DNA from: Hydractinia symbiolongicarpus
Taxonomy: Eukaryota; Cnidaria; Hydrozoa; Anthoathecata; Hydractiniidae
Direction of reading: 5' to 3'
Assembly: GCF_029227915.1 (NCBI RefSeq)
Contig: NC_079885.1
Location: forward strand, 10,219,001-10,283,000
DNA: 64,000 bases
Below are positions 45,601 to 56,183 of this stretch, in pieces. The notes beneath the pieces are model-generated. The model worked only from the letters and a program-made list of their open reading frames with translations, was not told where the DNA came from and did not search any database. The number at the start of each line of letters is the position of its first letter. The stretch's first letter is position 1. The position numbers and the translations under genes are program-made.

Positions 45601-48600
45601 TTAGCAGATTTTGTTGGAAACGGCAACCAAACTTAAGTTTAAAGAAACTTCAGTCTAATATTAAAATATTACGAGACACCCGGGATTTAAGGCTTTTGAA
45701 AATTTTTGGACGCTATAAATCTTGAAATCAGAAAATTTTCTGACACCATTAATCTTTGATAATTTTTGAAAAAATTAATGTATTAAAATAGCGACAAACA
45801 AGAGTGTGAAAAAGCAAACAGGTGCTTAATTAACCTTTAGGAGCTGGTGGTGGTTCCAGACCGAGTCTGATTTTTTCTTGTTTTTCTTTTTCATGCTCTC
45901 TACGCCTTTGTGTTCGTATTTTCTTTCTCTCTTTCTTTGTTAAAAATATAGGCATGGCTGGTGTTGACTTTGGTTCACCTACAAATTAAAAAAAACTCTA
46001 CAGATCAGGATCAATAACGCTACAGATTAGTATTAGGAACACTAGAAATTAGCATTAAAAGCGCTAGAGATCAGGATTAACAACGCTAGAGGTTAAGATT
46101 AAAACGCTCAAGGTCACACTTAAGAATGCTAGGGTTCAGGATTAAATTCGCCAATACAATCTCAACTTTTGCATACTCGGAGCGTGCTTTCCAATAGGAT
46201 GTTCCACTAAATTAGTGATGCCGACAAAAAGCTCTTCGTCTTTTTTTAACTCTCTCGTCAAGTCTTTGTATGTGCGGTTCGGTAACACAGCCATATCCCA
46301 CCACTCAATATCAGGAATGTACCTCAAATCCAAATCTTCCTTCTTGACCACCTGAGCAAGCTTTGCTGCTGAGGAAATGCCAGTTTTCTTTGCAACTGCT
46401 TGAATTTGCTTTTGTAGTTTCTCCATTTGAGCCTGATTTAAAAAAGAAAACGGAAGTTCTTATGCAGGCCTAAAAAGTTAAAAATAGATGCGCACAAAAG
46501 TTTAGGATTAATAATGTACCTTGGCACGCATCCTTTGTGCGAGTTGTTGAAACTTCCCGCGTTGATGAAATGTAAACGTTGATCGCCTACCACGTTGTGA
46601 TGGGTTCATACTAATGTGAAGAGAAATGGAGTGAACTGACACAAAAGTACCTGTCAATTAATAGTTTCATACCAAAAAATAGATAAGAAGAAGGAAAATA
46701 TATAATGATGGACATGAATATAAATCACGAATTGGGACACATTTCATTCAACTTACCCAACTCTTGGATCAAAATGTTTTACTTCTTCCTCTTCTTGTTG
46801 AGGTTGCTCTACATCGACCTTCAGCAGCTCTCTCTTTTTCTCGCGTATGTTAACTTTTAAAGTGGGCAACCTCTGTGAGATCTGCAGATATCTACCAGTT
46901 GCTTGATCTATTGCGTTCCCCTCTGCGTCAAGCACAACAGCAGCTGGTTTTGTCATTTCAGTGATAGGGATTGCATTCAATTCAGCCGCACTTTTTATGG
47001 GTAAATTTATCCCAAAAAGCTGCAAACAAGAAAAACAGTTGTCAGGAGAAACGCTGGATTTTCATGTACTGTAACTTTAATGCTGGGAGGAGAGAGAGGT
47101 GGAGGGAGGTAAATGTTAATAATTATTCAAACATCTCTTATCAAGAAACTTATTCATGTCAAAATAAAAGATACTACGTTTGTTATTCTGTGTTCATAAA
47201 AAAATATAATTTGAGAGAAAAGGAGTGAATTATTTTGTAAGTTGCTATTTTGCTTACACAAACCACAAATTTTACATACACAAACCACAGTTACATAGCT
47301 ACCACATCTGCAAGGCAAATTCTCTTAATGGTTCGGAAAATTGATAACAATGCAATGTTTTGCACAACGACTTGTTAAATTTTTTGTTATACCTTTCCAG
47401 TTTTAGCCTGTATTCTAGCCTGGAGTTCAGCAGCCCTTTTAGCCTTGTCATCAGCATCGGCAAGTAATTTAGCTTTTGCTTGTTCTTCTTTTATACGTTT
47501 ATCCATACGCTCTTGATGTTCAATTAAAGCCGGAGCCACTCCAGATTGTACTAAAGAAAACAAAATATTACAAATCAATAAGGCTCCCATTACAAGAAGG
47601 AGTCACACGTAGAAATAAAAATTCAAAAGCAACATATTTTTGATTGCTTGCAAATGATAAATGTAAAGCTTAGTTCCTAGACAGTTTATTTTAAGCACAC
47701 AAAAGTAAAATAACATTTCTTATCATTTACCTAACAACACATACTAATGGAAAAATTAGGCCAATAGGAAATCGCATAAAGAGTTGTTGGGTTGAGACAA
47801 ACCAACAATTTTTTAAGAATGTTATACAGCTTGTCATACGTCCATCTTTGAGCCTTAATGCTAGCTAATTTAGCTACACAGGTAGATTCCTGTGGATTTT
47901 TCCACTGGCTAATGATTACACGTTTTTAAGAAAAGCCTGATTTACTTCTTTTTGACAGAAATAATGGATTTTTGTTTTTACTTTTGTTGACGTTTTTTTA
48001 TTTTGAAAGCATGCCTCTTTAAAAATAACAGAAAATATACCAGCATTTTTTGTTGTCAATATAACACATTAACTCTTTTGCTGTTACACCATTGTGGCAT
48101 TGCACACAAAGTTTAAATGCCGCCATTTCAACTTCTTAACTATGTTGCTGTACATAACAATAACATATTGGATAGTCTGCTTAAAAACAAAAGTCCATTC
48201 GTATTGTAAAATCTAATTAACAGAAAGTCTTACTTAACATCTTTTTTCTTTGTTCAATTTGTTTCTTCATGTTAGCCACCATTTCAGTTATGTTATTGGC
48301 ATTTGCTAGTAATGCCTCTGGGTCAGCCTCTGGTATGGTAGGAGGAAGTGGCTCGTCATCGATTAAAGCATTCAAACGATTCAGTTTCGCTTTTTTTAAG
48401 GGGCTTTCATCATTATCTGTATTTGATCTTTTACGAGAAGCTAGCTTACTTTTTCTAAAAAAAAATGTGTATAAGTATTGTGCAAAATAATGAAAATTAT
48501 GTTACATATAAATTTTTTTTAAATTTATATCTAAAAGAATTTAATAGAGAAGGTACCAGGCAGGGAGTAACATTACTATAATTATTGTATTTCTATTTGC

Positions 48601-51600
48601 AGGCACCTCAACTTTTTTTTCTTTTATTTCCATGTACTTCATCCCCCATGCTTAGTCCTGACGGTGAACACTATTTAAAGTTTGACGCTTTTATGACAAT
48701 GTGAAAACATTCTAAAACAACCAGCAAAGCTTACTCCAGGTGTCAAACATATTGCCAGCCGTGATGTTACCTAAATTGTATGTTATTAATGCATTTTTAG
48801 TTTTACTGCTAGATGGACAGCTCCTTTGAGAATTTCGTGTTTTCATGTAGGATGCCACTTATAAGTCAAAGTATCTATAGCCATAGCATTCCTTATCGGC
48901 ACAAATTCTGTCACAAAATAATACCGCTTAACTTGAAATGTGGATAACCTTGAAGGAAAGAAAACATTTTCTTTCTATTGAGGGATAAATAATATTGTTA
49001 TTCCTTTTTTATATATAGGTTATGAGACATTTAGACAAGGGCTCAGATATAAAATTATGAAATGTGGTAAATCAGTGAAAGAGCCACTGTACCACCCTAA
49101 ACATCGATGTGCATCTGCAACAGTCAAAGCTTATATTAATTTACACCTCTTACGAATTAGCAGTAAACCTAATTTTACCATTGTCACAGTTTGCTACATT
49201 AATTAAAATTGAGAAACAAGATGGCGTTAAATAGATTGAAAGTATGCATAATAATTTTGTTTTTGTTTCTATTATATTACAGAGAAAAAATTTAATTTTG
49301 TTTTTTAAGTTTCTGGGATTTTTAGCCTCATTTTTCCATTTGCATGTTTCTTAGATAATAAAATGCGTATTTTACCAAACTTGTTCCCAATATTTTCTTT
49401 TTCTCATAGGACATCAAGATGGTAAAATACTCTTAAATTTATTGACTAATTGTATCAGCAGTAACAGAAAATATGCGAGGTGAATGCATCAAGTGAAAGA
49501 AAAAAAACATTGGAAGTTTTGAAAGAGATATAGGCAGAAAGATTTAGGGAATTCAAGGATCCAATCTATGAAAATAAAATAATTTAATAAAAAAATTGCT
49601 TTTGGAAAAGGAATACTTAATATTTTCCTGTATATAAGCCGCGGGTTAAAAGTTGATTTGTACGACTTTCACTGTTTGTGCAGGTTATAATGTGGAGCGG
49701 GTTATGTGATAAGTTTTACATTTTCTTTCATTTATTGTGAAATTTAAAGTTTATACATTCAATGAAGAAAATAGTACCAATGGGATAAAATGCGTACATT
49801 AATATAACTGCATGCGCGATCCTATATCTACGTAATCTTACTTCAATCTTACTTTGTTGAATGTAATTTTAATCTATTTAAATCTTTGCAATCACATTGA
49901 GCACATTGAAATGATTTGCTTCTGGCAATAGCGTTATATATCAGGCATCATTTTTAGGTTTAGTTGACACGTATTTCACAACCTAGTGCCCAGGACTTAA
50001 TTATTAATTCCTGTTAAAAAAATTAAAAAAATGTTAAAATTAAAGTATAGAAAATAATTTTCTTTTTTTATTTTCGCTACCCTCAACCAACAGGTGGCCA
50101 TTAAAAATATCAAAAAAAAAATATAAAATACAATTGATGAGACACATGCAACTATCTCCACCTCATTGTCACCATTCATTTTATCATACACACTGTGATT
50201 GCTGGGATATAAATACATAACAAAATTCTATAAAAATTAGAAAAGAACGTTCCGTACACAGTCCGTGATAATTATTATGTTGTTTATTTTTATGCTAAAA
50301 AAACTTAAATATGCATAAAAAACAGAGATTTTACTTTAGATTTATAACCTGATAGCATGGTTTTTTTATTTGTTTGTTTGTTTAATCGAAAAGGAAAACA
50401 GCATTAAATTTAATTCATTATTATTTCGACAATCGGAGACAAGGAAGTTAAGACTGAGAGACTCACTAGTTCAGACGCTCTGTTCTCGTGTTTGGGGTTC
50501 ACAAGTTTTAACGTCCCCCACTTGTCTCCATCATGAAAAAAACAGAACACACGCACATATTTATAAAATGATTAGGGTAAGTAAAAATACGCTGAATTTT
50601 TTTTTCTTAACACGATGCGGGTTATGCAAAGTTGCGGCTAAGTAAAACACATCAATTGAAATTTTATGCGGGTTATATAAAGGTGCGGGTTATCTGATAG
50701 TTTATAACTCCCTAAAAAAGCTGAGCTCCACTCCACCTTCACCAGGTATTTGTGATGTTTACCTAAGATTCTCTATGCTGATTATTAAACAGTTAGGCTC
50801 AATCTACAAACCGGGGAACCCGTTATCAGATCACTTATCCAGGCTTCAGGGATATTGTGAGATGTGTTTCTTAATCTAAGGTAGTTTACTGTAAAGTTCG
50901 GATCAGCTAAGGTATATTCATAGATATAATTGTAACAAATCAGATGTTTTACGATCAGATTGGCCAAAAATAGGATCAACTTTGATCAGCATTCATTTGA
51001 AATAATCATCCGAAACATTAAGCTTGACAAACATTATGACATACAAAATTTGTTAGATTTTTAAGTCATACGCCAATTTTTTATTAGAACTAATGCTGGC
51101 TGTGTATTCCGAACATGAAAACAAGAACATACTTATGACAGCCAGACTGTACAGTACCGCTTGAATGTAACTTTACATGCATGCGAGTTTTACAACCTCG
51201 TGTAACGATCTCATGTCTACATAAAGAACGTTCACATATCTTTTGTTTATACACGAACTTAATTGCTTTCTATTGTTATCCTCGTGCGCAAGTCAGAACA
51301 ATAAGATTTGATGAATCCTTTTGTTGTCACATGTAACATGCTTGTAATTCTTTAAAAGTGTTAAAGATCACAAAGGCTATTGAAATATATTTTTTTAGAA
51401 AAATGAACGAACATAACACGTTAAAAGCATTTCTATCGCCATTTTTCGTTCTTAAATTTTTAAAACACGATCTAACGAAGCTTTTCTATTGCCATTTTAT
51501 GTTCTTAAACTTTTAAAGCATTTCTTCGCTGTTTTTCGTTCTTAAAATTGATTTAACGAAACTTAAATCTTTGTTAAATTTTATTTTCTTTTGTTGATCT

Positions 51601-54600
51601 CTTGACAACTATAGCAATTAAATACAACAATGGGACACACGAAGTTCACATGAGCTAATTAAATTTCGCAAACAGGACATGAACTCTATTGTTTTTAACA
51701 TGCAAAAATAGCTGATGTATTTAACAATGGGTTAACAATAACAACAAAAGTTCTGATGCTACCAAAAGCTCATGCGAAGGTGATAACTATCGCGTACATG
51801 TAAAGTTACATTCGAGCGGTACTGTAGTTTGAATTGGCATATAATTATCACTTGATTGCAGTAAACAAGTATGACAGAACAAAAATCCCTTGAACCAGGT
51901 ATCCTTGGTTTGTAGGTTTAGTCTATGTAGATTGAGTCTAATTGTTAAACCTGTGTTAGAGTCTTTTAAGTCCTGAAAACATATACAGTACTGTAAAAAG
52001 GTATCTTAACATCGAGGATCGCGTATCTTGCGCGACGCGGTTGATACGCAATAGCTTTTTTTTTGCACCTAAATTTTTATTGCGTGAAGCCTTATCGCGC
52101 TTCCTCGATAGGCAGTCTCAATACATCTCAATGTGTTAATTAAATATCTGTTCTTATTAAATTGCAGAGCAAAGAAAAAAATAAATTAAACGATAATCTC
52201 AAAAAAAATAATTTTATTATACTGTTCTTAAATCACAGCATAAAGAAAAAAAATAAGGGATTGTCTCAAAATGTTATACGAAGTTCATTTATTATAATTG
52301 GACTATTATCTAAAGTCTTTATATTTAAATTTATTTAACAATTATAAAGTTTATTTCGTAATACGAAGTTCGTTTATTTTATTTTGACGATTAGGTTTTT
52401 TATAATTAAAAATTTTTTAACAATGACAAAGTTCGTTTCATTAATGAAGTTCGTTTAACAAATATTATTCACGCTTATTACGCGTCTTATTATAAGAAAA
52501 ACATTCAAAATAAACTCACTGTGCCTTGTTATAAAAAAAATAAACTTTACTTTATGAAAATTAAATAATAAGTTTAAATAATATTGCTTGCGCTAGAATT
52601 AAATAATAAGTTTAATTCTTCAATACAGTGTCTACAATGGAGAAGGGTGTTACGACAAGCATTTTTTTCATGTATTATTGCATCACGTACGCAGTTAATA
52701 TTTTTTGTTGCGAAGGGAAAAATAATAATAATTTGTCTCACTAAAATTTTTTTAGATAAATTTGTTCTCTTGTTTTGAATTATTAAAATAACTAGCTGTC
52801 AAGGTGAAAAGATACTTACATGCTCAAAAACTTGTTTTTTATAGATGCAGCAAGAATATTTCTTGTGCTGTTTTGAAAGTTATACAGCAAGAATATTTCT
52901 TGTGCTGTTATAAAATTTATACAGCAAGTCATTCTCCTCCCACTTAAAATAAAAGAAAAACAGTTTTTTGCACAGTCTATGAAAATCAAAATCTAAGTGC
53001 AAAATCCTTTTACAGACTATAGTTTAGTTGACAATATTTAAAGTCTTTCGCAGCATTAAAATTATATATTTGAAATTAATAACGGAGGAGGGTGTTACGA
53101 CAAGCGTATTCTACCTTGTTTTTATTATGTTTCCTAAATGGTATCGACGAAGTCATGCAGTATTACATTTTAGCTAGCGTAATTTCTATTTTTAAAAAAA
53201 GTAAAGAAATTAAATACTTTTTTGTAAAAGAACATTCTAATTTTGAAAGTTGCTTTTTATCATAAGATCCATGAATCAAAGAATTGCTTAGTTTGGTCAT
53301 AATTTTCTTAGAAATTAATAACGTTATATAAAGCCTCTCACGGAAGGCTTGGAGTTCTTTCAAGTTAAAAGATTGCATAAAAGCGATGTTTTGCAATAAA
53401 ATTAGATCGCATTTTAAGAGTTTAAGAACGAAAAGCGGCGATAGAAATGCTTTTTAGATCGCATTTTAAAAGTTTAAGAACGAAGAACGCCGATAGAAAG
53501 GCTTTTTTAGATCGCATTTTAAAAACTTAAGAACGATGGTAGAAAGGCTCTTTTAGATTGCATTTTAAAAACTTAAGAACAAAGAACGGCGATAGAAATG
53601 CTTTTTTAGATTGCATTTTAAAAACTTAAGAATTATTCAAGGCTCGAAATGTCGATTTTTAACAAACAAAAAAAGAATGACTCTTATATAAAAATGTGTG
53701 TAAATTAACAATGTTTTACGCCTCCAGATAAACCCAGCGAAAAATATTTAATTTACTTTTTATTACTTTCGTCAAAAGTCAGGCAACTTTGTTTAACTTT
53801 ATTCACACAAGAATTATTATTCCTAAATTATCATAGAAAAAAAAGAAACTCTTTTAAGCATTGTTTTGTTTCGTTTGAATTCAGTATTTAATTTAAAATA
53901 AGAACATCCTGATAGACGCGATATGATTCACTTCTATTGAGACAAAAATATGCTCAAAAAGCTATCGCGTATCTGTTCCATACGATGTCGTTCATTGTAC
54001 GAAGTTGGGCTTTTTTGCCGTAGCGCTGAGAGTGACCATCCTCGTACAAAACTGACCATCTTCGTACAGCGGCGAATATCGTCAAAAAATGAAACTTTTA
54101 TATTAAAATAATAACTTTTTTGAAATATCTTCTTTTCTTTTAAGTCATTTGCAAAAAAAGACATTCGTTTTACGATTTGAATGCCTCTTTGGAAAAATAC
54201 TAATATGTATATATATATTTATACTTTGTTTTATATTAACAGAGATGATGTTTTTGAAAAATGGTACTAGTGCTCGTAAGTATAAGTTTGATCTCTTTGA
54301 TTCAAATAAGGTTATATCAGGTATGATATCGTTATTGACTTTTTTTATTAACCTTTCCATGGTTTTTATTATAGTGACCTTTGAATTCTAATGCTATATT
54401 GAATTTTCGTGCAAAAAACCTGTAAATTACCCTTGTTCCCAGTGCCTTTGTGTGGCTTGTACGAAACTGTTTTTGTAAACATAGTTTTGCTAATAATTGA
54501 GTGAGAACGGAGAAGAACACAAAAAAATTCAATATTATTTTTTCTAACCTTTTAAGTTATTTCGATAAAGGAAAAAGTAGGTAAATTTCTAATCCTTTTC

Positions 54601-55961
54601 GAGTGCTTTTTCGAACGCACATTTTAAATTTAAATTGAAACTTTTAACACGTGTTTTTATGTTCAGCACAATGGAGACTGAAAAGAGATACATGGAAAAA
54701 AAATTTCAGGAATGGTTGGAAGTTGAAAGGACTAAACGGAATTCCGTAATAATGCCCAAACAGACTTATCAAACAATGGTAGATTTTCTATGTGGAAGAA
54801 TAGACAACGTTCCACGTGCATTAAAAGAAAATTGCTAAGAAAAAAATTCAAGTTAAGTAGAAGAAGTGAAGTAGACCCAACTTCGTACACAGTTATTTAA
54901 GTTGTACGAAGTTGGTATGGTTAAAAAAAATTCAACTTAAGTAGAAGAAGTGACGTTGGCCCAATCTTGTACACAGTTATTTAAGTTGTACGAAGTTGGT
55001 ATGGATAAAAAAAAATTCAAGTTAAGTAGAAGAAGTGAAGTAGACCCAACCTCGTACACAGTTATTGAAGTTGTACGAAGTTGGTATGGTTAAAAAAAAT
55101 TCAATTTAAGTAGAAGAAGTGATGTTGGCCCAATCTCGTACACAGTTATTTAAGTTGTACAAAGTTGGTATGGATAAAAAAAATTCAAGTTAAGTAGAAG
55201 AAGTGAAGTAGGCCCAACCTCTTACACAGTTATTTAAGTTGTACAAAGTTGTTATGGTTAAAAAAAATTCAATTTAAGTAGAAGAAGTGACGTTGGCCCA
55301 ATCTCGTACACAGTTATTTAAGTTGTACGAAATTGGTACAATCATCAGATAATTGTCAAAAATTAACGTTCAGAGAATATTTAAGATATTATCATGTTTA
55401 CTGAATGTAATTAACAATGTTTAGATATTCATTTCTAAACCAAATTATTCATTGCCTAATTTTTGTACAGCAATTGTAATGCCCATTTTCGTACAAAATT
55501 GCCCATCTTCGTACAAGCGCGAAAAATGACCAACCTCGTACAACAGGTCAATTTCGTACGGAACATATTGTTTGCGTCACGCACGATAGAGGATCGCGAT
55601 GTTAAGATGATCGGGTGATTACCCCCGATCGGGGAAGACTCACCCAATCGGGGAAAAGTGCCATCCTGGGTTGGGTGACTCTAGCTGAAACACCAAATAT
55701 TTGTGATGACCGCCCAAAACAGTAATTAGCTAGCTACCTGAATTTTCTAACATTATCCAATAGGTCTTCGACAAAACGTGGAGCTAAGTCGTCACCAAGA
55801 AGGGATGACATTTTCTCTGTTGCATCTTCATGGTCCAAATTATCTGTCAAACAAGACAACGCTGCTTTCATTACTGCTTTCTCTGGAAAACCTAACCTTT
55901 TTGAAACGGTATCCTGTATAATAGGTTGCAGCTCATCGATTTCTTTCTTTGACAAAGACAT
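42661..55961 (-). CDS. PRPF3: U4/U6 small nuclear ribonucleoprotein Prp3
   Basis: Eleven exons (minus strand): 55961-55738, 48454-48234, 47550-47393, 47019-46757, 46610-46520, 46432-46177, 45978-45835, 44945-44846, 44438-44254, 43547-43345 and 42810-42661. All junction phases agree and the total is 1995 bases, 664 residues (human PRPF3 about 683). Exon 1 encodes the N-terminal PWI domain ([15 protein letters not shown]...). The centre has FGINLP and the DPRVG...RRSTFTFH...GKFQQLAQR stretch. The Prp3 domain has EIEWWD-like [34 protein letters not shown] and [21 protein letters not shown]. The C-terminal DUF1115 domain has [23 protein letters not shown] and HYWNLA. Prp3 binds the U4/U6 stem and is needed for tri-snRNP assembly and splicing. 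Exon 1 is separated by a 7.3-kb intron full of repeats. Confidence 0.95.
43157..43273 (+). mobile_element. non-autonomous Helitron-like element in PRPF3 intron 10
   Basis: TCTATAATAATCGTCGTCTGTC at the left, perfect hairpin CCCGTGGATTTATCCACGGG, then CGCTTCCGA and CTAG|T. It lies between the last two PRPF3 exons, antisense to the gene. Confidence 0.75.
45181..45262 (+). mobile_element. tRNA-like sequence, probable SINE head
   Basis: GTAGCTCAGATGATAGTACG resembles an internal box A, and GGTCGTGGGTTCCCCCAC resembles a degenerate box B. AGACTCACGTCT can form an anticodon-like stem. The box B mismatch and weak acceptor stem argue against a functional tRNA gene; the GTCTGGAAGGTCGTGGGTTC string is typical of tRNA-derived SINEs. 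Lies in PRPF3 intron 7. Different family from the SINEs at 22476 and 22824. Confidence 0.5.
47868..47925 (+). mobile_element. decayed Helitron-like 3' end in PRPF3 intron 2
   Basis: CCTGTGGATTTTTCCACTGG followed by CTAATGATTAC: the same hairpin-plus-spacer as the intact units, but the terminal CTAG is lost. No 5' end found. Confidence 0.45.
51151..51825. mobile_element. MITE with 30-bp terminal inverted repeats
   Basis: ACAGTACCGCTTGAATGTAA at the left and the inverted TTACATTCGAGCGGTACTGT at the right match over about 30 bp with one mismatch (CTTG/CTCG). The 675-bp interior has no transposase. It lies inside a further inverted pair (50785-50808 with 51926-51950, TGTAGATTGAG core), suggesting nesting. 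Confidence 0.75.
51418..51552 (-). repeat. 52-bp repeat array, three units, reverse orientation
   Basis: Units containing GCATTTCTATCGCC...TTTCGTTCTTAAA. They are the reverse complement of the array at 53405-53640. Confidence 0.65.
53405..53640 (+). repeat. 52-bp tandem repeat array, about five units
   Basis: Units start at about 53405, 53457, 53510, 53556 and 53609, with core TTTAAGAACGAA...GATAGAAATGCTTTTT. Inverted relatives occur at 51418-51552. Confidence 0.75.
54671..54838 (+). pseudogene. fragment resembling an integrase-type transposase N-terminus
   Basis: A 55-codon frame from [23 protein letters not shown], then [19 protein letters not shown] and a stop. The pattern (charged helix, then Y-x-x-(I/M)-(I/V)-D-F-L) resembles the N-terminus of KRAB-A-domain-containing-2/Ginger-like integrase proteins; this is a tentative reading from memory of the family. 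After the stop, the same frame continues into [13 protein letters not shown], the sequence then repeated in the neighbouring satellite. No catalytic core is present. Confidence 0.35.
54847..55339 (+). repeat. 84-bp satellite, six units, apparently from coding sequence
   Basis: Units start at about 54847, 54931, 55016, 55100, 55185 and 55268. They alternate between a GAAGTAGACCCAAC type and a GACGTTGGCCCAATC type, so there is a 168-bp higher-order unit. Each unit has AAGTAGAAGAAGTGA and GTACACAGTTATT. One frame reads [17 protein letters not shown]-(E or stop)-VVRSWYG; the third unit is stop-free through this peptide. Confidence 0.85.
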
Positions 55962-56183
55962 ATCCACAGTCGCCCAGCAAAAGATGATTTTATTTTAAAA
56001 CTGTAGTAAAACTAGCTCAGCTTATGTTTTCCAACTGAAGCCTGATCTTCGGCCGGCTCAACGTGAAGTTGTCGTTTTTCTCATCTACCCAGCATACATT
56101 TTTATAAAATACTCAAAACAACGTACAAGAATCGAGCAAAAACTTGCTTCGGTACCGTAGTATAAACCAAAACATCGTAGAAA
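55962..56183. promoter_or_regulatory. shared head-to-head promoter region, PRPF3 / ENTR1
   Basis: Only 222 bp separate the PRPF3 start codon (minus) from the ENTR1 start codon (plus), so both 5'UTRs and core promoters must lie here, unless an extra 5'UTR exon lies outside. It is somewhat less AT-rich than its surroundings (CTTCGGCCGGCTCAACG) and has no evident TATA box, as usual for bidirectional housekeeping promoters. Confidence 0.65.

Larger units (their letters stand above)
52003..55608. mobile_element. possible 3.6-kb DNA transposon, nested and rearranged
   Basis: ATCTTAACATCG at 52003-52014 and its exact reverse complement at 55597-55608 bound the region. Weaker pairing continues inward (ATCGCG, GTGCGTGACGC versus TGCGCGACGC). 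A second inverted pair lies inside: TCTGTTCCATACGA...GTACGAAGTTGG near 53970-54017 and its counterpart near 55518-55566, with CCATC(T/C)TCGTACA subterminal words. Between these inner ends are an integrase-like peptide and a satellite. No clear target duplication was found, so the outer limits are tentative. Confidence 0.45.
48455..55737. other. PRPF3 intron 1, a cluster of nested repeats
   Basis: 7.3 kb between the PWI exon and exon 2. The phase of the two exons fits direct joining, so no coding exon is required. It contains GCGGGTTAT-type short repeats (49640-49720, 50620-50700), an inverted pair 50785/51950 around a 675-bp TIR element, 52-bp repeats in opposite orientations, a 3.6-kb inverted-end span, an integrase-like peptide and a satellite. 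Listed individually. Confidence 0.7.

Noticed and set aside
54847-55339. CRISPR-like appearance of regularly spaced repeats
   Set aside because: Units are contiguous with no unique spacers, in an intron of an animal gene; it is a satellite.
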